Under the pieces are notes generated by a model. It did not search any database and was not told the DNA's origin. It saw only the letters and a list, made by a program, of their open reading frames with translations. Shown here one piece after another: positions 42,420-50,394 of a DNA stretch of 64,000 bases; position 1 is the first letter of the stretch, and every line of letters begins with the position of its first letter. Both the position numbers and the translations under genes were made by a program. Location: positions 1-64,000 of the forward strand of contig NZ_VOSK01000003.1 of the NCBI RefSeq assembly GCF_009296175.1, given 5' to 3'. The DNA comes from Microvirga tunisiensis (GTDB lineage: Bacteria > Pseudomonadota > Alphaproteobacteria > Rhizobiales > Beijerinckiaceae).

Positions 42420-44018
42420 TTAGTGCGTCATCTTAGATTCCAAGGTTTGTTCCAGGATCTCAGGCAGGTGCAATCTTCCTGAAAACCGATCTTTCTTGTT
42501 GACCCGGTAACACGCGCTCCCGCGGGAGTCTCGAAGAAATGGATTAGATTCCGAATCTTCTCGTCTGTTAGGGTTTCCAAGCGGCAGATTCGCAACATCT
42601 GACGGTATTTCAGCCCCGGCCTTATGTGCGACCGACGCCAAGGCTTTCCGCAGATCAAACGCTCCGGAAGCCATCTTCTGGGCGCTGGAGCGGAATAGCC
42701 CTGCAGCATTCGCTACGCTCGGGACCAACCCCTTTTCTGCCAGCCAGGTTCGCTGCACCGTCCAGTAGGCCAGCATGTAGGTATCGAGTTCGCCGATCAT
42801 GGCGAGTGCCTCGACCCACGCTGATTGATGCAGCCCGATCACCCGCCGCAAGCGATGGCCGCCGCGGACCAGGTCTGAGGCACTCTCCAGTGGGCGACCG
42901 GATTTGTCGATCGCCGCCCGTAGAGGGGCAATTAGACCAAGAACCGCTTGAACCTCATGCGGCTGATAGCCGAGATCATAGATGTCAGCTTCGCTGGTAG
43001 CTTCATACGCCGGCCCTACCAAGGGAACGAGCATGTCGATCGGATCCAAAGGAGCCGATTTCGCGTCTGGGAGAGGAGAGGGGAGATCAGCTCCCACTAC
43101 CGCAACTCCGATCCTGGCCTCGCCAAGCCCTTTGGGCGCTACAGAAGCCGTATCGAGGCGTCTGGTTGAGTGGGTGCCGTCCTGGTCCGCTGCTGTCACG
43201 CAATCGCCCGCGGCGTTGTTACAAACTTCGTTTAGAATCTTGGGGAGAGTCTCAACCGGTGCGCAACCGATGGTGCCTTGGTGCGCAATTTGGCCTGAAA
43301 AAAAGAGAAAATTCATGGGCTTAGGCAGCTCAGCCTCGATGGCGCTACGCTCCGCCGACCAGCGGGCAAGCAGAACATCGCTCGGACGATTGCACTTCGA
43401 CCAGCGCGGCGTCTCGGCATCGAGGAGTGCGAACCGGCCCTGCCAGTCTCGAGCGCTTTCGGACTTGGTCTTCTCCAAGATGGCTAATGCGCGCTTCACC
43501 CCAGCCCGCTCTGCAGCGATCATTGTGCCGAGGTCGGTCTCCCTCTGCCGCTGCTGTCGTACACCTGCCGCTGCCGCAGAGAGGTCATGGGCGCGCGTCA
43601 GAAGGGGCTCAAGATCGATCCCGAACGCCTTTACGACGGTCCTATCACGCCTAGTGATCGCAAACCGTCGCCGAGTGGCGCTGGACTCCCGGGCAATCAG
43701 CCCGAGGTCGATGAGGCGGTTAAGCGAGTAATGGATCGTCCGGCGCGACCGTCGGGTGCGGTCCACCAAGGTCTGGTCCGATGGCCACACGACATAAGGG
43801 CTACCGTTGAGCGGCCGGCTATGGAAGCAGGCGACCAGGGCAGTAAGAACGGCGCGATCGGTGCCGAGAAGCTTCAGGCCAATACCAGCATGCTGGGCGG
43901 CTTTGAACAACTCGGCCTTTAGTGCCTGAACCTCGTCGCCGTCTGGATGAGCTGCCGGGGCGGCAGCGACGATGCGCTCCGCTCGGGCAGTCTCAGACAT
44001 AGCGACAGTAGCCTTCAT
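42420..44018 (-). CDS. RepC-family replication initiator-like protein, long form (first of pair)
   Basis: A 532-residue RepC relative. The N-terminal ~250 residues follow RepC closely: LGTDRAVLTALVACFHSRPL, VVWPSDQTLVDRTRRSRRTI then HYSLNRLIDLGLIARESSAT, and the FGIDLEPLLTRAHDL hallmark. After an unrelated ~90-residue linker, the C-terminal domain resumes (LGYQPHEVQAVLGLIAPLRA, HRLRRVIGLHQSAWVEALAM). It is ~100 residues longer than plasmid RepC, with a Lys/Arg-rich tail. The ATG at 44018 has GGAACGAG before it; the longer frame to 44108 looks like leader sequence. Palindromes lie upstream. Codon use suggests horizontal origin. Confidence 0.72.
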   Translation of the reverse strand: MKATVAMSETARAERIVAAAPAAHPDGDEVQALKAELFKAAQHAGIGLKLLGTDRAVLTALVACFHSRPLNGSPYVVWPSDQTLVDRTRRSRRTIHYSLNRLIDLGLIARESSATRRRFAITRRDRTVVKAFGIDLEPLLTRAHDLSAAAAGVRQQRQRETDLGTMIAAERAGVKRALAILEKTKSESARDWQGRFALLDAETPRWSKCNRPSDVLLARWSAERSAIEAELPKPMNFLFFSGQIAHQGTIGCAPVETLPKILNEVCNNAAGDCVTAADQDGTHSTRRLDTASVAPKGLGEARIGVAVVGADLPSPLPDAKSAPLDPIDMLVPLVGPAYEATSEADIYDLGYQPHEVQAVLGLIAPLRAAIDKSGRPLESASDLVRGGHRLRRVIGLHQSAWVEALAMIGELDTYMLAYWTVQRTWLAEKGLVPSVANAAGLFRSSAQKMASGAFDLRKALASVAHKAGAEIPSDVANLPLGNPNRREDSESNPFLRDSRGSACYRVNKKDRFSGRLHLPEILEQTLESKMTH

Positions 44019-44155
44019 CAACTCGTTCCGGTTACTCCAGAACGGAAGCTCGCATGCAGTGAGGCTCAGAGGCTCAAAAAGCCATCTGCAAGCCTCAACA
44101 CCCAGCATCGATCCAAAGCCTCACGGCTTTGCCCCCATTCCGCAGTGTGCGTGGT

Positions 44156-44239
44156 GATTCCACAGTTCATCCGGTGGAATCTTTGTTGCAATTACAATGA
44201 CCACAAAACGGGGTCAGACGCGAATCTAGATTCGTACGA
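44156..44239. promoter_or_regulatory. Cluster of inverted repeats upstream of the repC-like genes
   Basis: GATTCCAC (44156-44163) and GTGGAATC (44174-44181) are a perfect 8-bp inverted repeat with a 10-base spacer. CGAATCTAGATTCG (44221-44234) is a perfect 14-bp palindrome, overlapped by TCGTACGA (44232-44239). The region is AT-rich and lies between divergent genes. It could hold operators for the repC-like promoter or an origin/partition site. The rest of the 44019-44485 gap shows no gene. Confidence 0.45.
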
Positions 44240-44485
44240 TTCAATTTGATGGGTTTTCGAGCCGCCGGACAGCGTTTCCAAAAACCCAATAAAGCAAGGC
44301 CTTAACGGCGATTAACCCTTTTTGCAGTCTCTGTCCCGCAGCAGCTCGGATTCCGCCAATTCACGGCCGGTCGGCCATTGCAATTCAAATGGGTGCTCTA
44401 CCCCTTCTAAAGAGCAAGCTCATCAAAGTTGCGGCACCCAAGCTTCGCTATAGGATATAAGAAGGCGGCTGAATGGTGGGGCAAC

Positions 44486-45400
44486 ATGACAAGACCGCAG
44501 CGGTGGTGGCTTTTTGGCGTTCTTCTGGCGATTGCGGCATGCCTTGTCGTCTATCACCTAGAATGGACATTCTACGATCAGAACGACAACACCGAGGAGC
44601 GGCTGGCCCTTCCGGTCTATATGACAACCCGACCGCATGTCCTCGCCGTTGATGAGCCAACACTTGGCCTGAAGGCTGGCGAACAGATCCGGATATTTGT
44701 TCAGCACGGCCTCTACGTCAGACGCACCCGCTCGATAACTCAGGGTTTGCTTCTAGGAGGTCTTACACCCCTGATCCTGGTTGGCTTAGCGGGCTTTCTG
44801 GTCATTTCTGGATCTGGAAGCGGGACACGGGAGCCGAGAAAAGGCCTCTCCTTCTGGCAGAGCTATAGGGTCAAGCGATCCCTCGCCAAAGCCCTGAACG
44901 TAAGCCACGGACCCAGCCAAGCTAGCAAGCCTGCCCCGGTGTCTTCTGCTCGGCCGCCCGCATTCAAGTCGAAATGGGGAACCCGAACCATCCCGGTGAT
45001 AGGGTTTCTGGCGATTGTCCTCATTGGCGGAGGGCTTGGCAAAGTGATCGGCCGCGAGACCATGAGCAAAATTATGTCGCCTTCGCGTGCCGAGAAGGAA
45101 ACTCTCTTGGCTCAATCCGCCACATCCCTACGCCAGTCGCTTCCCAGGAAGGTCGGCCAAGGAGTCACCCTCGTCGATGTACGCGTCGAAGGGTTAACGA
45201 TGAAATACATCCATGAAATCGTCGATTCCTACGGAGCGGATGAAATTCACGGCTTCGAACTGTATGCCCGGCAAACGCTCTGCGAGAAGTCAGAGCCTGT
45301 CAAAGCGATGAAGCAGGGCGCGTCCTTCGCATATGAGTACTGGACCCCAACCCCTTCCAAGTCTCTTAAGGGCCAATTCCTAATCCGATCATGTTCATAA
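44486..45400 (+). CDS. Hypothetical membrane protein, ~304 aa
   Basis: Three hydrophobic segments: WWLFGVLLAIAACLVVYHLE near the N-terminus, GLLLGGLTPLILVGLAGFLV in the middle, and IPVIGFLAIVLIGGGLGKVI before a soluble C-terminal domain of ~110 residues (VTLVDVRVEGLTMKYIHEIV and on, with one Cys pair region LCEKSEP and RSCS). A ~95-residue extracytoplasmic segment lies between helices 1 and 2. An upstream TTG start at 44429 is possible. No family recognised. It is divergent from the repC-like genes. Confidence 0.6.
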   Translation: MTRPQRWWLFGVLLAIAACLVVYHLEWTFYDQNDNTEERLALPVYMTTRPHVLAVDEPTLGLKAGEQIRIFVQHGLYVRRTRSITQGLLLGGLTPLILVGLAGFLVISGSGSGTREPRKGLSFWQSYRVKRSLAKALNVSHGPSQASKPAPVSSARPPAFKSKWGTRTIPVIGFLAIVLIGGGLGKVIGRETMSKIMSPSRAEKETLLAQSATSLRQSLPRKVGQGVTLVDVRVEGLTMKYIHEIVDSYGADEIHGFELYARQTLCEKSEPVKAMKQGASFAYEYWTPTPSKSLKGQFLIRSCS

Positions 45401-45525
45401 GAGTTCACACGACCGGCACGTCAGCCCGACCGACCGATCCTGCATGTCTCCTGTAGCGTAGGACTCGTCCTCTTGGGGATTCGCTTTATTCGATCACCTA
45501 GGATCCCGACGGCCCTGCAGACGCT

Positions 45526-45801
45526 TCACTTGGACCTTCTGGCAAAAAGGCAGCTGATCCAGGAGCACATGCCAAAGAGCAGCGCTGCAATCAGGAGCGC
45601 AGCCGGCCAAAAGTAGACCGCATGGGCAGTGTAGTAGCCCATTCCGCTGGGAATAAGCACAAAGCCGGTCTGGCCCAGAGCCCAAGTGAGGGCTACCCCC
45701 ACCGCGGCCACGGGATAGGTCGCCAGAAACAAACCAAGATTAGCGAAACCATCGCGCGCCGTGTCGGTGAAGTCGATCCAAGCATACACGGCAAAGGCCA
45801 A
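45526..45801 (-). CDS. Hypothetical membrane protein, 91 aa
   Basis: A very hydrophobic protein with three predicted helices (FANLGLFLATYPVAAVGVAL; LGQTGFVLIPSGMGYYTAHA region; FWPAALLIAALLFGMCSWIS) and a basic end. Unknown family; convergent with the preceding gene. Confidence 0.5.
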   Translation of the reverse strand: MAFAVYAWIDFTDTARDGFANLGLFLATYPVAAVGVALTWALGQTGFVLIPSGMGYYTAHAVYFWPAALLIAALLFGMCSWISCLFARRSK

Positions 45802-46106
45802 GTACAGACGATGAGGAGGAGGATCTGATCAAGGGCACGATCATGGGGACGGCAGGGTTAAGAGCAGCCGCAGACGCACACTCAAATTGAGCCCTAGCCT
45901 CAGCTACTTTAAGGCATTCCAAATGGTTGCGGCAATCGGTTTGGCGCACTCGCTCCTGAGTTGCCACGAGCCGCGGCATCGGCACTCGGCCGTGCCCTAC
46001 CTACTACCCGGGGCACCCCTCCGGTACGGTCAGAATGCCAAGTCGAAAGCCCGCGCCCTCGCGCTAGAAATTTCCATCCACGCCAAACTTTTTTGGCTGT
46101 AACCCA
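45802..46106. other. Gene-less stretch
   Basis: No convincing gene in either strand. It lies between the 91-residue membrane protein gene and a C-terminal gene fragment. Confidence 0.35.
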
Positions 46107-46256
46107 TCACAATTCATTCGCTGCCTGAAAGACTCGATACGCCGCAACATCCGGATCCGGCAGCCTGTCGAGTTCCACCACGAAGGCCTGATCGGCCTTT
46201 TTGGGATAGATTCCATTTTTGAGCAGGGATGTCAGAGCAACCTCATTGGGGCACCC
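46107..46256 (-). pseudogene. C-terminal fragment of an unidentified gene
   Basis: An open run of ~49 codons without a start, closed upstream by TAA at 46257-46259, reads NEVALTSLLKNGIYPKKADQ then AFVVELDRLPDPDVAAYRVF and QAANEL*. It has protein-like composition but no start codon, suggesting a truncated gene next to the CRISPR remnant. I do not recognise it. Confidence 0.3.
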
Positions 46257-46365
46257 TTACCGTCGCGAGAATTCTCGAACGGGAGAAATCATTTGTTCGA
46301 CGAAACTCTGGTAGGTCTCGATCATCGCCTGGATTCTTCATGACGCTCGTGGGAGCATAATGCGA

Positions 46366-46575
46366 GGTCAATCCCCGCGTATGCGGGGGAGACGGAATGC
46401 CAGCAATGACGCCCAGGTCCTTCATGGGGTAATCCCCGAGTAGGCAGGGGAGACGTACGGTTCTTACTTGCAGTCATGATCTGCAAGGGTTGATCCCGCG
46501 TATGCGGCGGATACTGCGAGGCGGCTTGGTACTTGTGATGATGCCCTGGCTGATCCCCGCGTGTGCGGGGGAGAC
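46366..46575 (-). CRISPR. Degenerate type I-E-like CRISPR array, 4 repeats / 3 spacers
   Basis: Four ~28-bp repeats at 46366-46393, 46427-46454, 46487-46514 and 46548-46575, with 32-33-bp unique spacers between them (periods 61, 60 and 61). The first and last repeats keep the palindromic core CCCCGC-GTATG-CGGGG (GTGTG in the last); the middle two are mutated (CCGAGTAGGCAGGGG; a lost C and CGGCGG). Read on the minus strand the repeat is GTCTCCCCCGCATACGCGGG and on, the usual type I-E orientation. The leader would then lie at ~46576-46640, which is AT-rich. No cas gene is present, so the array is an inactive orphan. Confidence 0.85.
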
Positions 46576-46904
46576 ACCGCAAAAAATTTCGCGAACCTAT
46601 GAAATATCAATGACTTAGAGACGCCTATAGGCATCTTGTGTAGCACCCCGCGTGGAGCATGCGGCAACGACGATCAGGTATCAGAACCTTGCCCCAGTCG
46701 CGGTAGCCCGCAAGGCTTTCATGCCCCTGTCACCCAGCGTGGGACGACCTTGTTTCGCCCTACAGATGAGGCTCAAGGACGCTTGGAGATGCAGCTCCTA
46801 AGCCCACAAGCGGCGAGATCGGGTAGAGAAGATCAGGCCAAGTTCACGGGCTAAAAAGAATCGCTACAATATAAATTTCCTTCGATCCACGAGAGCAAAT
46901 AAGC
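46576..46904. other. CRISPR leader side and gene-less sequence
   Basis: The first ~60 bases are AT-rich (CGCAAAAAATTTCGCG, a near-palindrome) and may be the old leader. The remainder up to the ankyrin gene holds no supported gene. Confidence 0.4.
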
Positions 46905-47447
46905 ATGTCGGTTTTACAAAAAGCAGTGGAGTCTGGCTGCATCTCGGAAGTCGAGAGAATCCTCGTCAATGGCGACCCTGAAGAACTCCGTCACGAGCTA
47001 CCGGGTGCCCTGACGTTCGCACTCGACGCCGGCTTTTCCACGATCTCGCGCCGACTGGCGAATGATCCAATCTTCGATCCGGGAGAGCAGGCCTGCCCCA
47101 ACTTGAGCAAGGCCGTGAGCCTCGGATACGTGGATGTCGCTCAATTTCTCATAGCTAAGGGCTCAAAGCTGAACCTGATCGTGGGCGGTTCGCGCAGCCC
47201 GCTCAGAATTGCACTGGAGAACGAGTATTTCGATCTAGCACGCTTCATGGTCGCCCATGGTGCAGAGATCTCCGTGCGTGACAGCAATGGGTGGACTGCT
47301 CTGATATGGGCCTCGATCACCGGTAATCGCGCCACTTACGACTTCCTGATCGAGCACGGTGCAGACATCCATATCTGCACCAACGACGGCTGGAACGCTC
47401 TCGCTGGCGCGTTCTTCAAGCGGTGGTGCACCTACCTGTATCCCTGA
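46905..47447 (+). CDS. Ankyrin-repeat protein, probably 3'-truncated
   Basis: A 180-residue protein of four to five ankyrin units. The clear ones are KAVSLGYVDVAQFLIAKGSK, SPLRIALENEYFDLARFMVA, NGWTALIWASITGNRATYDF then LIEHGADIHICTNDGWNALA. The last unit breaks off after GAFF with an unrelated KRWCTYLYP encoded by the overlap with the opposite gene's 3' end. Ankyrin proteins normally finish such a unit, so the gene was probably cut where the minus-strand block joins. Protein-protein interaction module; partner unknown. Confidence 0.75.
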   Translation: MSVLQKAVESGCISEVERILVNGDPEELRHELPGALTFALDAGFSTISRRLANDPIFDPGEQACPNLSKAVSLGYVDVAQFLIAKGSKLNLIVGGSRSPLRIALENEYFDLARFMVAHGAEISVRDSNGWTALIWASITGNRATYDFLIEHGADIHICTNDGWNALAGAFFKRWCTYLYP

Positions 47448-47916
47448 ACCCAAGGGCCATCACACGCTCCGTCGTTCCATCAGGCATCCTGAAAGAGAGC
47501 CACCAGCCATCATGCTCGACCACTATCGCGGAGACGGCGTCCTCTAGCCGGCACGGGATGAACTCGGACAGGCTGTCGGGACCTTCATGGGGAAGCTCGC
47601 GATCCTTGGCGACCATGACGGTGTCGCCCGGTTGGACGGTGTAGGTGCGGCGGTTCTTTTCGAACTCCCGCACGTTCAGGATCATCCTGCGGACGGCATC
47701 GCGGTCCTTGGTCGGGTACAGAGCCAGGTACGTCTCCAGATTCTCGAACGGCCGCTTACCGGCGACGGCCATGTCGTACATGCAGTTGTTGGTTTCATGA
47801 TCGAACTCTGCTCCAGGGCCCTCAGCGAGGAACTTGGTGTATCCGGCCATCGCCATTGCCTGGACCGAATCGTCGGCGTCCTCATCGTCGTGATGGCTGG
47901 CGTCGCCCTGCGTCAT
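47416..47916 (-). CDS. Unknown protein downstream of the Sel1-exonuclease gene
   Basis: A 166-residue protein. The N-terminus is very acidic (GDASHHDDEDADDSVQAMAM). The remainder has AEFDHETNNCMYDMAVAGKR, then KDRDAVRRMILNVREFEKNR, and a β-rich C-terminal part (TYTVQPGDTVMVAKDRELPH; AIVVEHDGWWLSFRMPDGTT). No family recognised. It starts 19 bases after the Sel1-exonuclease gene in the same direction, so it is probably the last gene of the BREX transcript. The frame extends to 48021 without a better start. Confidence 0.55.
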   Translation of the reverse strand: MTQGDASHHDDEDADDSVQAMAMAGYTKFLAEGPGAEFDHETNNCMYDMAVAGKRPFENLETYLALYPTKDRDAVRRMILNVREFEKNRRTYTVQPGDTVMVAKDRELPHEGPDSLSEFIPCRLEDAVSAIVVEHDGWWLSFRMPDGTTERVMALGFRDTGRCTTA

Positions 47917-47935
47917 GATGGCCCTCCTGACCGCA

Positions 47936-50293
47936 TCAACGAAAGACCCGAACAATCCGGTTCCACATCGACGGCGGCTCATCGCGGACCTGAGGCGCCG
48001 TGGGTGGCGGGACGGGATCACGGGGAGGCGGCGGCGTAGCCGGGGGCGCGGGAGTCTGCACAGGCGGTGGCATCGGCGCTGGCTGTACTGCCGGTATCCG
48101 GGGCGGCTCGGGTTGCCGAGGAGGATCGCGGAAGAGATCGATGGTGGCCGAACCTGTGGGTGTCTGGATACGGACGAAGATGTGCGCGGCGGTCATGGCA
48201 TCGGCCATGGCCCGGTGGAACGTGTCCGGCAGCTCCACGCCGAGGTGGATCGCCAGTTCACGCAGTTTGTAGCTTGGAAGGCCAGGGCAGGTACGACGTC
48301 CAAGCTGCAGCGTACAGAGGATGTCGCATTCGTCCCAGAGATCGAGGCGCTCCAGTTCGGCCTGGAGGAATTTCAGGTCGAAAGGTGCGTTATGGGCCAC
48401 GAGGGTCGCCCCTTCGATAAATGCGGCCAGCTCGCGCATGACCTGCTCCACCGGCGGCGCGGTACGCAGCATGGCATTCGTGATTGTTGTGATCTCGGTG
48501 ATCCTGGCGGAGATCGGAAAGCCTGGATTGGCCAGGCTCTGGTACTGGCGCCCAATGCGTCCGTCGATGACCTCGACAGCCCCGACCTCAATCACCCGGT
48601 CACCCCTTGCCGGCGACAGGCCCGAGGTTTCGAAGTCGAGCACCACGTAGCGCTTCCCTGTCACGCCGCCCTGGGTGTCAGCCGGAACGTGAACGGCAAC
48701 GGGCGGCGGAGGAGCCGGTGCAACGTTCGGCTCAGGGGGCGGGCGGGTAAGCTCATCAATCTTGCGGAGGGCATCCTCGTCTCCTGTCTCCGCCGCCTTG
48801 CGGAAGAACAGGAGCGCCTGATCTAAATCCGTAAGGGTGCCCCACCCGTTGAGGTGCATTGAACCCAGGTTGTATGCGGCAATGTCTGATCCATTGGCCA
48901 TAGCTCTGTTGAACCAATCCAGGGCTTCGGAATAATCCTGAGGCACGCCGTCTCCGTCCAGGTAGCAGCAGCCGATCATGTTCTGTGCGTCTGCATGGTC
49001 CTGTTCCGCCGCCGCCCGGAACCAACGGGCGGCCTCTCCCAAGTCTCGGGTCACGCCGTTCCCGTCCGCGTACATTGTGGCCACATGCCACTGCGCCTCG
49101 GCGTGGCCTTGGGTTGCGGCCTTGAGAAACCACGAGAAGGCGATGACGGAATTCGTGTCCGGGCTTTCCTCAGCGAGAATTTGGGCCAAGCGAAACTGCG
49201 CGTCCACGTGACCGGAAGCTGCCGCCAGGTTGTACCAGCGCAAGGCCTCGGCCGGATTGGGCTCCTCACCGTCCGCAGGGTCATAGTGCTCTGCAAGCCA
49301 CATGTGCAGCTTAGCCTGAGCCGCCTGGGCTGGGGCGTGTCCCCTGTCGACGGCGACCTGATACCACTTCGCCGCTTCTAACCCAGCCTCAAGGTCACCG
49401 TTCCAAATCCAGCAGCTCTCCAGGAAGTCGCCGAGAAGGTGAGCGGCTTCCGCGTGTCCGAGTTCGGCGGCAACCCTGAACCACCGCGCCGCTTCGTATC
49501 GATCCTCATCAACAATGTCGCCAGCATGGTACTGCATGCCTACGCGGTAGGCGGCATCGGCGCCCCCCAAGTGGAGCGCAGTCACGGTCCAGTCGATGAC
49601 CCGTGATGGGTAGTCGGTGTCATTGTCTTCAAACGCATCAATGGTCGCTTGCCCAAGGAGCATGCGGGCCTGTCGGTGTGCATGCCACCACTCAGCCCCG
49701 TCGGCGGTGCGGTTCTCCTCATCATAGATGTCGGAGATGGTCCACATAGCATCCAAATGTCCCTGGGCAGCTGCTGCGGTGAGCCAACAAATGCCTTTGT
49801 CGATCAGCTCCGATCCACGGCGGCCATCGCGCTTTTCGAATTTTATCTGGCGAAGCCCAAGCTGAAATTGGGCTTCAACATGCCCTCCCTTAGCGGCCAC
49901 CCTGAGCAAATGCGTGACCTCTTCCTTGGTCAGAACTCCCTCGTCGTCCGAGTCGAGGTGAAGGTACTGCACGACCTGAAAGGCCGCCTCAGGGTGCCCC
50001 TTTTGAGCCGCTTTGCGGTACCACCGCAACGCTTCTTCACCGTTTCTCTCAACGAACAGGCCGCTAGCCCACAAGGCACCGAAGCAGAATTGGGCCTCCT
50101 TGTGACCGAGTTCTGCCGCCTGGCGGAGAAGTGGCTCGATCACCATGAGCCTGTCTTCGACCTTGCCGATCTGCGGCGGCATTTCCTCATCGTCATCACC
50201 AGACCGAATCGGCGCCAAGGCAACGAAATTGAGGTCGCCGCAGACCTGCATCGCGTGCTCGTAGAAAATTGCCCCAGGCGCCCCACTCACCAT
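47936..50293 (-). CDS. Sel1-like repeat / DEDDh 3'-5' exonuclease fusion
   Basis: A 785-residue two-part protein. Residues ~50-515 are about 12 Sel1-like (TPR-related) repeats of ~36 residues, e.g. EALRWYRKAAQKGHPEAAFQ and EAARWFRAAAEQDHADAQNM. After a proline-rich linker, residues ~548-710 form a DnaQ/Pol III-epsilon-type exonuclease with all catalytic residues: D553 and E555 in VVLDFETSGL, D639 in AHNAPFD, and H693/D698 in HRAMAD. A ~45-residue Pro-rich tail follows. Nuclease activity on DNA or RNA 3' ends is expected; the repeats should bind a protein. It begins 101 bases after brxL on the same strand. Confidence 0.85.
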   Translation of the reverse strand: MVSGAPGAIFYEHAMQVCGDLNFVALAPIRSGDDDEEMPPQIGKVEDRLMVIEPLLRQAAELGHKEAQFCFGALWASGLFVERNGEEALRWYRKAAQKGHPEAAFQVVQYLHLDSDDEGVLTKEEVTHLLRVAAKGGHVEAQFQLGLRQIKFEKRDGRRGSELIDKGICWLTAAAAQGHLDAMWTISDIYDEENRTADGAEWWHAHRQARMLLGQATIDAFEDNDTDYPSRVIDWTVTALHLGGADAAYRVGMQYHAGDIVDEDRYEAARWFRVAAELGHAEAAHLLGDFLESCWIWNGDLEAGLEAAKWYQVAVDRGHAPAQAAQAKLHMWLAEHYDPADGEEPNPAEALRWYNLAAASGHVDAQFRLAQILAEESPDTNSVIAFSWFLKAATQGHAEAQWHVATMYADGNGVTRDLGEAARWFRAAAEQDHADAQNMIGCCYLDGDGVPQDYSEALDWFNRAMANGSDIAAYNLGSMHLNGWGTLTDLDQALLFFRKAAETGDEDALRKIDELTRPPPEPNVAPAPPPPVAVHVPADTQGGVTGKRYVVLDFETSGLSPARGDRVIEVGAVEVIDGRIGRQYQSLANPGFPISARITEITTITNAMLRTAPPVEQVMRELAAFIEGATLVAHNAPFDLKFLQAELERLDLWDECDILCTLQLGRRTCPGLPSYKLRELAIHLGVELPDTFHRAMADAMTAAHIFVRIQTPTGSATIDLFRDPPRQPEPPRIPAVQPAPMPPPVQTPAPPATPPPPRDPVPPPTAPQVRDEPPSMWNRIVRVFR

Positions 50294-50394
50294 TATGCGT
50301 GTGTCCTACTACCGCGTACCAGCACGTTCCGTCCGAAGTGCTGGCAGTGAGCCAGCATCATCGTCCTTTGAGCCTTCTGGGGCATTCCTGGCAT

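Noticed and set aside
46243-46667. Short minus-strand frames with recurrent PPHTRG/SPAYAG-type peptides.
   Set aside because: They arise from translating the CRISPR repeats and spacers and are not genes.
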